Below are positions 1 through 7,382 of a stretch of 17,741 nucleotides of DNA, piece by piece (within the stretch, counting starts at the first letter, position 1; each line of letters begins with the position of its first letter). Made by a program: the position numbers and the translations under genes. The notes under the pieces were generated by a model that did no database searches, was not told the origin of the DNA, and worked only from the letters and a program-made list of their open reading frames with translations. The stretch spans positions 1-17,741 of the forward strand of contig JAUPUJ010000011.1 of NCBI GenBank assembly GCA_030917625.1. Reading direction: 5' to 3'. The DNA comes from Patescibacteria group bacterium (GTDB taxonomy: Bacteria; Patescibacteriota; Minisyncoccia; Phycocordibacterales; XYD1-FULL-46-19).

Positions 1-835
1 TACCAGCGAGAGTGACAGCGTCGTGACCAGCTCCACCTGAGATGCCAAGTGATGAAGTGGCGACTAAATCGTAAGTGCCACCAGCATTACCTAAGAGGAC
101 TTGACCGTAAGTAGGAGCAGTAGAAGTTCCAGTACCACCATTAGCCAGGCCGAGGATGCCAGAGATGTCGGAAGTGAGGCTGACGAGAGAGGCGGATACT
201 ACCCCAGCTGTCGCTTTTAGAACTCCAGTTAAAGAGCCAAGTCTGGTATTACCAGAAACAAAAAGATTAGTAGTAGTCGCATTAGTAGTAGTGGAGTTAA
301 AAACATTTAAAGTATTAGTGTTTAAAGTGGAAATAGTTCCAGTGGCATTGGTGGTGGTTGCATACAAAAAGTCAGAAGCAGTTAATCCATCTAAAGTATC
401 AGAATCATTAGCGTAGAAAGCAGCGGGTACGGCGCCAATGATTTTACGTGGCGACATTTCTCCATCAGCTGCCACATTAACTCCTAAGTACAAAGTTTGA
501 TTGAAGTTAATATCAGAGAGTGAAGTGGATGAACCCAACATGACACTGAAGAGACCACTAGTGGTGGTGACACTCTGAGTCTCAGTCCAAATGTGAGTCC
601 CACCAGAAGATACTGTGTACAGTCTAAAGACAATGGAATAAGACGCATCAGCCACTGCATCGCCAGCTGAGTCTGTTAACTTACCTTGATAGTTAATTTG
701 TTCATTGATGGCGGCAGAGGTGGTGAGAGGAATAAATATTGTGAGTAACAACAAAGAAACCGACAGAACGGTTTGGCTAGTTTTCCACCACTTATTTGAG
801 AAGAAAAACGAATTGTTTTCTCGGGTGGAAATCAT
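1..835 (-). CDS. Fibre-like exported surface protein, C-terminus cut by window edge
   Basis: An open frame runs from an ATG at 835-833 down to base 2, 278 codons without a stop, so the C-terminus lies outside the window. Residues 1-18 are polar and end in KWWK. A hydrophobic stretch follows and ends in TTSAA, which looks like a signal peptide cleaved before INEQINYQGKL. The mature part begins with a beta-rich domain (INYQGKLTDSAG, then SYSIVFRLYTV, then LYLGVNVAADGEMSPR, then AVPAAFYANDSDTLDG). Low-complexity Asn/Thr repeats (TTTNATGT, STTTNATTTN) follow, and then Gly-rich NGGTGTS...YGQVLLGNAGGTYDLV. This resembles tail-fibre-like proteins common in Parcubacteria, some of which end in an intramolecular chaperone domain. 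That end is not visible here, so a role as a surface fibre or adhesin is inferred. There is no Shine-Dalgarno site before the ATG. The gene stands alone downstream of a strong terminator. Confidence 0.85.
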   Translation of the reverse strand, partial: MISTRENNSFFFSNKWWKTSQTVLSVSLLLLTIFIPLTTSAAINEQINYQGKLTDSAGDAVADASYSIVFRLYTVSSGGTHIWTETQSVTTTSGLFSVMLGSSTSLSDINFNQTLYLGVNVAADGEMSPRKIIGAVPAAFYANDSDTLDGLTASDFLYATTTNATGTISTLNTNTLNVFNSTTTNATTTNLFVSGNTRLGSLTGVLKATAGVVSASLVSLTSDISGILGLANGGTGTSTAPTYGQVLLGNAGGTYDLVATSSLGISGGAGHDAVTLAG

Positions 836-885
836 TAATTATTTAGTTTAGTTTACCCACTAAATTAACTGTAAACTTATATGTT

Positions 886-894
886 ATTGTAACA
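886..894 (-). promoter_or_regulatory. Candidate extended -10 promoter of the fibre-like gene
   Basis: Read on the minus strand this is TGTTACAAT, an extended -10 (TGn + TACAAT, five of six matches to TATAAT). It lies 50 bp before the ATG at 835 and after the terminator at 938-994. No good -35 is seen. The same nine bases occur directly before the P-type ATPase gene (6716-6724). The match is short and the call rests on position and recurrence. Confidence 0.4.
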
Positions 895-937
895 TTTTTA
901 GGTAGATAAATTAGAGAAAATGTGTATGAAATTGGGG

Positions 938-994
938 ATAAACCACCAACTAAAAACATCTCCAATTTGGAGATGTTTTTAGTTGGTGGTTTAT
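938..994 (-). terminator. Perfect 28-bp hairpin, terminator of the 943-aa surface protein gene
   Basis: Bases 938-965 and 967-994 are perfect reverse complements with only T966 between them, so the real loop is about 3-5 nt. The hairpin starts 10 bp after the stop codon of the surface protein gene and separates it from the next minus-strand gene. The arm includes runs of A and T but no long T tract follows on the minus strand, so it may act by hairpin strength or protect the RNA 3' end. It should fold on both strands. Confidence 0.7.
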
Positions 995-1003
995 AAATAA
1001 AAA

Positions 1004-3835
1004 TTAAGGAGTATAAGCTTGAGGTTGATAATATGACCTTAATTGTTCTGTGGTACCAGGCACAGTGACATATTTTATTGAATCAATAGATATTGTTGTA
1101 GTCGGCCCATTTTGACCATAACTTGTCTGCAACCCAACTACTGATATCTCATCACCTTCTAGTGGATACTGTTCTTTATGATGATTCAACATAGTTCCAG
1201 AACCATATGCAGCAGTAAAATCTGCAAAAGGTATCGTTACTATCACCCATTTATTTCTTGGAATTATGCGACGCGCATGATACACCGCAAAATCCAAAGA
1301 AGCAGTCGAAGCTTCTGATAGTTCATAATCATAAGCCCCAGCAGAATCTAATCCGGTCCAATTAAAAGATCCACCCGTTGGATTAGCTAAGGCAATAAAC
1401 TCAATAGCGTGTTCTGGAGGAGTAGCAGATCCATAATCAACTCTCATTTCAAAAGAGATCGCGTTAGCGCCATCACCGTTAGAAGCAGAAATACCTGTCC
1501 ACGACAATTCTTCCGCGGTATCACTTTCTATTTCTAGAGAATTATTACCAGTATTACCTTCTAGAGTAGACCTTAAAATGGCTGGCGATTGAGCAGAAGT
1601 AGGCCAATTAAAATTAACAGTAAAAGCATTAGAGATAGATGTTTCAAAATTATCCACTAAAGCAACTAAAGCAGGATTTGAAAATCTTGGGAAATCTTTA
1701 CCTTGACCTTCATTAATTATTTCAAAATCATCGAGATGAAGAACGGGATTACCATTAAGTATCTCAACATCATTATTATAAGTCACTAAATACAAAGCAA
1801 GCGGCTCTTGTACCCAACGAGTATAGTGAATAATTTCATCACCTAAAGCATTTTTTACGTTACCAGAAGCACCACTAACGCCACCACTATAGTTGGCTCG
1901 ACGATCATTTCTGATTATATTTTCATTAAGATCGAAATCACATTGATACCAAGTATCTCCCATATCGATACAATCATCATAATCCCCAGAAGAAAAATAT
2001 TTGATCCCGGTCAAGACATCACTATTTCCTAATTGACTCACAGGAGATCCAAAAGTAATACCAATAGAATCACCCGAAGAAACTCGTAATCTCATTCTTA
2101 AAACATCAGCTTTAGGACTCAATCTATAACCACCTAATGCTAGAGTAGAGACTCTTAAAACCGAATTTAAGTTAGCTAAACTATTTGGTGAATTGAAAGC
2201 AGCTGTACCGTCGAAAATATCATCATTAACACTAATTTCTAGATAATTATTCGAACCTTCATCTATTATATCCATAGTCGAAGAAGCTCTACCAATAGTG
2301 GAATTATTAGGATTGGCCCCCCAACCACTATACCAAATATAACCCTGTCCATAGAGACCAGCTGTGTCACTTTCAAAATCTTCTATATCACCAAATGAAC
2401 CCAAATTTTGAGGCAATAGGTAACCCTGAGCAAAAGTAGAGTTTTGGCCACCCAGTCTAAATCCACCCCTTAAGAAAGATAACCCTTTGAGGAACAAACT
2501 CCCAGGAAACGGTGTATAAGCATCAGCGTCAACAGAAGGGGTAAATCCAACCACAACCAAAGGCCCATCCCTTAAAGTAGGGTTAGATCCGCCCATTGTC
2601 CAAGCCATAGTATAAGTATTGACCGCTGTCGCTAATCGACTAGCAGACCCGTAAGATCCTCCGGGTATACCTGTTGATGTCACAACTCCTCTAGAAGTTG
2701 CTGGGGCGTCAGCTGAAATCACATTATTGACATTAGATTTTCCATAAGCTATACCCGAAGCTAACCACACATCAGCCACAGTGGTGGTGGCATTAATAGT
2801 AGGTGTAGCGTCATTTAGAATTGAGGCGGTATTGGTTACATCAATAGGATCTGCGATATCAACTCCTGTTAAAGTTGTAGCAAATACAGCCGCACTAGTG
2901 GTAACAGCATTAAAAGTTACAGCCACTGTTCTAGACCCAGTACTTGTCGCCGTTTGTCCCCAAATATCTACGTCTGTATTTGCAGCTGTAGTCTCTTCAG
3001 CATTTGCCAAAAAAGTTAGCGCTCCACCATTATAAGTAATACCTGTCACCTGCCTATCAGCATCTGTGCTATCAAAAGACCCAACAATAACGTAAATATA
3101 ATTACCGGCAGTATTACTATGTGAGAAAGATGAAGAGCTTACACTAGCTAAAGCTCCAGAGTTTGTGGTGCCATCATGAGCAATAGCCGCCTGTCCTACT
3201 TGGGACTTAAATATATTAGACCGAACTATTTTTTTAGGTTGAGGATAATTTTCAATTAATCCTAATTTTTTGTAATTAGATAAAGTTTCTTCTTCTCTAA
3301 TAATTTTAGCTTTAGTATCCCCATCATAAATCAAATCATGATCATTTTCGACAATAATATTATTTACATTTTTAACCGGCTCATAGTGTAAAAATTCATT
3401 ATAAGCTGTCTCGCCTAAATATCTCACTTCTCTCATACTAGAAACATCAAAAGTTTGTGGAACTTCAACCACCAAAACTCGTTCATCTGGATATTCAGCT
3501 TCAACTTGATAGATAATCTCTTTACCATCTTTTAATATCCCAGATTTAATGGTCGCAGTATATTTTTTATCTAAACTAGCAATAAGAATATCCTTATCAT
3601 AAAATCTTTCCCCTTCTGTATTAACTTCAGGTACATTTTCAGCTGAAATCAAATATTTATCGCCTTTAACAGCATATTCACCTTTAGAAATCCAACCTGT
3701 CGGAGTATCAAATTTATAAGTAGTATAAGAAACCGACCATGGTAAAGATGTGGTCCCCCCAAAAATAGCTAAATATACTAGCCCCAAACCTAATACAAGA
3801 TACCCTAAATCTTTTGAAAATATTTTTTCGATCAC
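1004..3835 (-). CDS. Large membrane-anchored beta-rich surface protein (943 aa)
   Basis: The start is a GTG at 3835; an in-frame TAA lies three codons upstream, so no earlier start is possible. Residues 10-27 (GYLVLGLGLVYLAIF) form one hydrophobic helix, probably an uncleaved anchor or signal. Residues 30-210 are mixed and charged. Residues about 212-435 are Ser/Thr/Ala/Gly-rich beta sequence with ITYNGGALTFLANAEE and VDIWGQTATSTGSRTVAVTF, a pattern I recognise from many environmental surface and phage-like proteins. Two possible jelly-roll units follow, opening with DIEDFESDTAG (about 483) and LVDNFETSISN (about 726); the first closes with LDDFEII (about 701). Such DFE-type edges are common in carbohydrate-binding-like modules. 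No catalytic motif or cell-wall sorting signal was found. Function (adhesin or glycan binding) is inference. It has its own terminator downstream and 177 bp upstream with no convincing promoter. Confidence 0.85.
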   Translation of the reverse strand: MIEKIFSKDLGYLVLGLGLVYLAIFGGTTSLPWSVSYTTYKFDTPTGWISKGEYAVKGDKYLISAENVPEVNTEGERFYDKDILIASLDKKYTATIKSGILKDGKEIIYQVEAEYPDERVLVVEVPQTFDVSSMREVRYLGETAYNEFLHYEPVKNVNNIIVENDHDLIYDGDTKAKIIREEETLSNYKKLGLIENYPQPKKIVRSNIFKSQVGQAAIAHDGTTNSGALASVSSSSFSHSNTAGNYIYVIVGSFDSTDADRQVTGITYNGGALTFLANAEETTAANTDVDIWGQTATSTGSRTVAVTFNAVTTSAAVFATTLTGVDIADPIDVTNTASILNDATPTINATTTVADVWLASGIAYGKSNVNNVISADAPATSRGVVTSTGIPGGSYGSASRLATAVNTYTMAWTMGGSNPTLRDGPLVVVGFTPSVDADAYTPFPGSLFLKGLSFLRGGFRLGGQNSTFAQGYLLPQNLGSFGDIEDFESDTAGLYGQGYIWYSGWGANPNNSTIGRASSTMDIIDEGSNNYLEISVNDDIFDGTAAFNSPNSLANLNSVLRVSTLALGGYRLSPKADVLRMRLRVSSGDSIGITFGSPVSQLGNSDVLTGIKYFSSGDYDDCIDMGDTWYQCDFDLNENIIRNDRRANYSGGVSGASGNVKNALGDEIIHYTRWVQEPLALYLVTYNNDVEILNGNPVLHLDDFEIINEGQGKDFPRFSNPALVALVDNFETSISNAFTVNFNWPTSAQSPAILRSTLEGNTGNNSLEIESDTAEELSWTGISASNGDGANAISFEMRVDYGSATPPEHAIEFIALANPTGGSFNWTGLDSAGAYDYELSEASTASLDFAVYHARRIIPRNKWVIVTIPFADFTAAYGSGTMLNHHKEQYPLEGDEISVVGLQTSYGQNGPTTTISIDSIKYVTVPGTTEQLRSYYQPQAYTP

Positions 3836-4001
3836 GGTTAATTAAAAATTAAAATTCTATTTGTTAAGAATAGCACTTTTAAACCGAAAATTCTTTGAGT
3901 ATTTTAATTTACTATGTGGAAAAGACTAATTATCCCTTATTTTTACTTAAATTTGACATATTATGAGAATGGGTTAAATTGAACTTAAAAACACTTTCAT
4001 A

Positions 4002-4033
4002 GTCAGAAGATTTTATTTTTTTATACTTCTGAC
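4002..4033 (-). terminator. Weak hairpin around the ATPase stop codon
   Basis: GTCAGAAG (4002-4009) and CTTCTGAC (4026-4033) form an 8-bp perfect stem with a 16-nt AT loop. On the minus strand the ATPase stop codon (4015-4013) sits inside the loop. No T tract follows directly, so termination is uncertain; it may be an RNA 3'-end structure. Confidence 0.3.
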
Positions 4034-6709
4034 AATCAATTTTCTAATTTCTTCTACCACTAAAATACTAGAAGCAACCACAATAATTACTCCCCATTCA
4101 TTTAGACTAAGAACTGTAGTCTTAAAAATATTTTGTAGAAATGGTAAATAAATAATGGCCATATGGAGTAAGACAACTATCATAGTCGCCAATACTAAAT
4201 ATAAATTGGAAAAAGGATTTTGAGTAAAAATAGATTTTTTATCACTTCGGCAATTCCAAATATTAAACCATTGAAAAACAGCTAAGGTTGTTAGAGAAAT
4301 CGTCCAAGCTTTTACTAAAACTTCATTTGATAAATCTCCCGCAATACCTAGATTGATATATTTACTAAATAGAAATAAAGTTCCCGCCATCATTACCCCG
4401 CCCATTAAAAACATTCTCACAACAGATGCAGGTGTAATAAAACTAGCATCTTTATTAGTAAAGCTATCACCAAGTATATCAGAGTCTTTAGGTTCGGCAG
4501 CAAAAGCTACTACTAAAAATCCATCGGTCACAAAATTCAACCAAATAATTTGTGTTGCTAGGAGTGGTAGTGGCCAACCTAAAATTACCGCTCCACCAAT
4601 AGCAAGCATCTCACCAATACCAGTGGACAACAAATAAACAATTGTTTTTTTAATGGTTCTATATATAGACCGACCTTCTTCAACCGCCACTATAATACTA
4701 GAAAAATTATCATCTAATAAAATAATATCCGCCGCTTCTTTCGCCACCTCGGTACCAATCTGCCCCATAGCGACTCCTAAATCCGCGGCCACGAGTGACA
4801 AGGCATCATTAACGCCATCCCCCGTCATAGCCACCACTTCTCCCCGAGCTCGAAAAGCTTCAATAATAGACAACTTATGTTTTGGTGACACTCTAGCAAA
4901 TACGGTTGCTGTTGCCACAATCTTTTTAAGATCTTCGCGCGACAAATCTTCTAACTGAACACCTTCCACCACAGTATCACCTGTTCTAAAAATACCAACA
5001 CTGGTCGCTATCGCTTCAGCTGTCACTCTATGATCACCAGTGATCATAACTACTTTTATATTAGACTTTTGCGCCAGTTCAATAGCTTCTTTAACTTCTA
5101 ATCTAACCACATCTTGTAACCCAAAAAAGCCAGCAAAAGTTAGAGGCGGCAGCGCATCTTCCTGTAAAGTACTCCCCGCCAGCCCATTATAGGAAGCAGC
5201 TAAAACCCGCAAACCCCGAGCTGACATTTGAACCACTTTTTCACTTAAGAATTCTCGATCTTGATCGGTTATCGGAGTAATAATACTGCCCTTATTTAAG
5301 AAGGATAATTTAGCAATCACCACTTCTGGCGCCCCCACCACTGTCACAAAATTAACCTCTTTATTTTTATGTAAAGTAGCATGATATTTTAAATCAGAAC
5401 TAAAAGGGATTTCAGACAATAAAGGATCTGTTTTTTCAATAATATCTTTTTTAAAACCCAATTTTTCTCCAAAAACAAGAAGTGAGGCTTCAGTTGGGTC
5501 ACCTGTTACTCGCCAAATTTTCTTATCTTCGATAAAAACAGTTTTGGCACTAGCACAATAAATAGCTATTTGGGCTAAGAGAGTAATATTTTTTTCCTCA
5601 AGTGAACCATTTTCAAAAACTACCCCACCTTCTCTGTTATAACCATCACCTGTCACCTGATACTCAGCGCCATCGACATAAACAGAACTAACCATTAATT
5701 CATTTTTAGTAATAGTCCCTGTTTTATCAACAGCAATAATAGTCGCCTGGCCTAAAGCTTCAACGGCTTGCAGTTTTTTAACTAAGGCATTCTTCTTACT
5801 CATTCTCCAAACACCAGAAGCTAGCACTAAAGTAATAACTATCGGCAGACCTTCTGGTATAACAGATACCGCAACCGCCACTGCGACTAAAAACATTTCA
5901 GACAAACCGTAACCATAGAAAATACCTATTGCAAAAAATAAACCAATAACAACCGCCGCAATACCGATGATAAATTTTGTTAACTTATCTATCTTATCTT
6001 TAAGTGGCATCGAGTTACTAAGACTAGACAATTCCTGTGAAATTTTGCCAACTTCTGTATTAACACCAGTTGTCACTACAATTGCCTGAGCTAAACCACG
6101 AACAATAAATGTCCCCTTAAAGACCATATTTGTCATATCGGCAATCTGAACTTTATCTTTAAGCAATAACTGTGAGTTTTTATCAACTGGAGTAGACTCG
6201 CCAGTCAAAGCTGATTCATCAACCAATAAATTAGTTGCTTCTAGAATCCGACAATCAGCAGGCGCCTGATCGCCATCATTAATAATTACAATATCGCCAG
6301 GCACTAAATTTTCGGCTGGTATAATTTGTTCTTGGCTATCGCGTCTAACCACTGACTCTATCGGTTGCATTTTCTTTAAAGCATTCAAAGTATTTTGAGC
6401 CTTACCTTCCTGAAAAGCCCCAATCACAGCATTTAAAACCAAAACGATCGCCACCACCATTGAATCTATATACTCACCGAGGAATATCATCACCAACACC
6501 GCAATCAACAACACATAAATCAACGGATTCAAAAACTGTTTCAAAAAAATAATAAAATAACTATCTACTTTTTTTTCCATCAACTTATTAGGTCCATATT
6601 GTGCCAACCTAGATTCAATTTCACCAAAAGAAAGACCTTGAGTCTTTGAATGTAAAACCTCGAGAACCGCTTCAGGGGTCAATTTATACCAATTATTTAG
6701 TTGAGACAT
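4013..6709 (-). CDS. P-type (P2) cation-transporting ATPase, Ca2+-ATPase-like
   Basis: An 898-residue ion pump of the inner membrane that uses ATP through a phospho-aspartate. Visible in order: N-terminal cation-ATPase domain (about 5-70), first membrane pair (about 50-95), actuator TGES at 169-172, M4 with PEGLP at 285-289, DKTGT with the phosphorylated Asp at 328, nucleotide domain, MITGDH, TGDGVND (Asp 631 and 635), and six C-terminal membrane segments. Glu286, Glu700, Asn725, Thr728 and Asp729 match Ca2+ ligands of SERCA, which favours Ca2+ or a similar cation. Odd points: SERCA Asn768 is replaced by Gly697, the usual KGAPE lysine is Val458 (VVGAPE), and the usual DPPR is DVVR at 533-536. 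Length is normal for bacterial pumps. The ATG at 6709 follows AAAAGG directly, with a -10-like element 6 nt upstream. Substrate is not proven. Confidence 0.95.
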   Translation of the reverse strand: MSQLNNWYKLTPEAVLEVLHSKTQGLSFGEIESRLAQYGPNKLMEKKVDSYFIIFLKQFLNPLIYVLLIAVLVMIFLGEYIDSMVVAIVLVLNAVIGAFQEGKAQNTLNALKKMQPIESVVRRDSQEQIIPAENLVPGDIVIINDGDQAPADCRILEATNLLVDESALTGESTPVDKNSQLLLKDKVQIADMTNMVFKGTFIVRGLAQAIVVTTGVNTEVGKISQELSSLSNSMPLKDKIDKLTKFIIGIAAVVIGLFFAIGIFYGYGLSEMFLVAVAVAVSVIPEGLPIVITLVLASGVWRMSKKNALVKKLQAVEALGQATIIAVDKTGTITKNELMVSSVYVDGAEYQVTGDGYNREGGVVFENGSLEEKNITLLAQIAIYCASAKTVFIEDKKIWRVTGDPTEASLLVFGEKLGFKKDIIEKTDPLLSEIPFSSDLKYHATLHKNKEVNFVTVVGAPEVVIAKLSFLNKGSIITPITDQDREFLSEKVVQMSARGLRVLAASYNGLAGSTLQEDALPPLTFAGFFGLQDVVRLEVKEAIELAQKSNIKVVMITGDHRVTAEAIATSVGIFRTGDTVVEGVQLEDLSREDLKKIVATATVFARVSPKHKLSIIEAFRARGEVVAMTGDGVNDALSLVAADLGVAMGQIGTEVAKEAADIILLDDNFSSIIVAVEEGRSIYRTIKKTIVYLLSTGIGEMLAIGGAVILGWPLPLLATQIIWLNFVTDGFLVVAFAAEPKDSDILGDSFTNKDASFITPASVVRMFLMGGVMMAGTLFLFSKYINLGIAGDLSNEVLVKAWTISLTTLAVFQWFNIWNCRSDKKSIFTQNPFSNLYLVLATMIVVLLHMAIIYLPFLQNIFKTTVLSLNEWGVIIVVASSILVVEEIRKLIVRSIKK

Positions 6710-6715
6710 CCTTTT

Positions 6716-6724
6716 ATTGTAACA
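6716..6724 (-). promoter_or_regulatory. Extended -10 promoter placed for a leaderless ATPase mRNA
   Basis: On the minus strand this reads TGTTACAAT (TGn + TACAAT). Only six bases (AAAAGG) separate it from the ATG at 6709, so a start at the usual distance from a -10 would fall at or next to the A of the ATG. The -35 position would lie inside the upstream terminator hairpin and shows no consensus. Confidence 0.45.
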
Positions 6725-6745
6725 AAAAATCGCCTCTAAAGGCGA
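6722..6745 (-). terminator. Intrinsic terminator of the secA-HD unit
   Basis: TCGCCT (6730-6735) and AGGCGA (6740-6745) form a 6-bp GC-rich stem with a 4-nt loop. On the minus strand it is followed by six T. It begins 5 bp after the HD gene's stop codon and directly precedes the ATPase promoter, so it separates the two transcription units. Confidence 0.85.
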
Positions 6746-6749
6746 CTAT

Positions 6750-7382
6750 TTATTTTTGATTATTTTTCCAATCCTTATCTTCTTGTTTTCGATCAACAAA
6801 CCAAGCATCACCAGCATCAAACCACCAAGAATCTGGATTAACTTTTTCTAATACTGACCCAAGTTTCTTACCGGCAGTAGTTTTCAATCTCTTACGCGCA
6901 ATTTTTATCCACTGCCCAGCTTTAGAATTACCTTTAATCTCCTCAGCTCTTAATGTTGAAATCCACTCTAATTGATCGGCGTCTTTAACTAACTTAGCCT
7001 CGAGCGTCTCTTGTTTTTGTTCTTCTTGAAACAAATCAGAAATTTCTTGACCAAAAGGTACGCTTCTAGCGATATCAGCCACCGCTGAAGCTTCCGCCAG
7101 TCGCCCGTAACGTTGATGAACATAATTGTGATCAGATGTTCGACCTTCACCGATATCATGGAATAAAGCCATCATGACGACTTTATTTTTATCAGCCTTC
7201 GGTTCAAAATGGCACATAGCATAAGAGATCATAGCTACATGAAATAAATGTTCAGCCACAGATTGACTACCGCTACCTAGAAACCAAAAACCTGACCGAG
7301 GAGTGCGACTATGAATACTAGTTTCGTAAATAAAATCAGCTACTTTAGTATAAACATCAGTTTTTAGTTTTTTACTGCCCAT
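6750..7382 (-). CDS. HD-domain phosphohydrolase, YfbR/HDDC2-like nucleotidase
   Basis: A 210-residue metal-dependent phosphohydrolase of the HD superfamily. Visible residues are SVAEH (His45), FHDIGE (His75, Asp76, Glu79), Asp84 and KDAD (Asp134). The HD-x-x-E and following Asp spacing equals that of E. coli YfbR (H68-D69, E72, D77), a 5'-deoxynucleotidase, so dNMP dephosphorylation is a reasonable guess; substrate is inferred. I chose the ATG at 7382 (MGSKKLKTD), which overlaps the end of secA by 11 nt. The frame stays open to an ATG at 7454, but those 24 extra residues (MMTLLRLVVMIYV...) overlap the conserved zinc-finger codons of secA and look unlike the family. The gene is co-transcribed with secA, probably by translational coupling, and ends before the terminator at 6722-6745. 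Confidence 0.9.
   Translation of the reverse strand: MGSKKLKTDVYTKVADFIYETSIHSRTPRSGFWFLGSGSQSVAEHLFHVAMISYAMCHFEPKADKNKVVMMALFHDIGEGRTSDHNYVHQRYGRLAEASAVADIARSVPFGQEISDLFQEEQKQETLEAKLVKDADQLEWISTLRAEEIKGNSKAGQWIKIARKRLKTTAGKKLGSVLEKVNPDSWWFDAGDAWFVDRKQEDKDWKNNQK

Noticed and set aside
156..416. Plus-strand frame of 86 residues
   Set aside because: It is antisense to the clear fibre-like coding frame and has repetitive Val-rich composition caused by the opposite-strand Thr/Asn repeats.
2781..3035. Plus-strand frame inside the large surface gene
   Set aside because: It is antisense to a Ser/Thr-rich coding stretch, with no promoter or family resemblance.
4353..4958. Two plus-strand frames inside the ATPase gene
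   Set aside because: They are antisense to strongly conserved ATPase motifs and have no support of their own.
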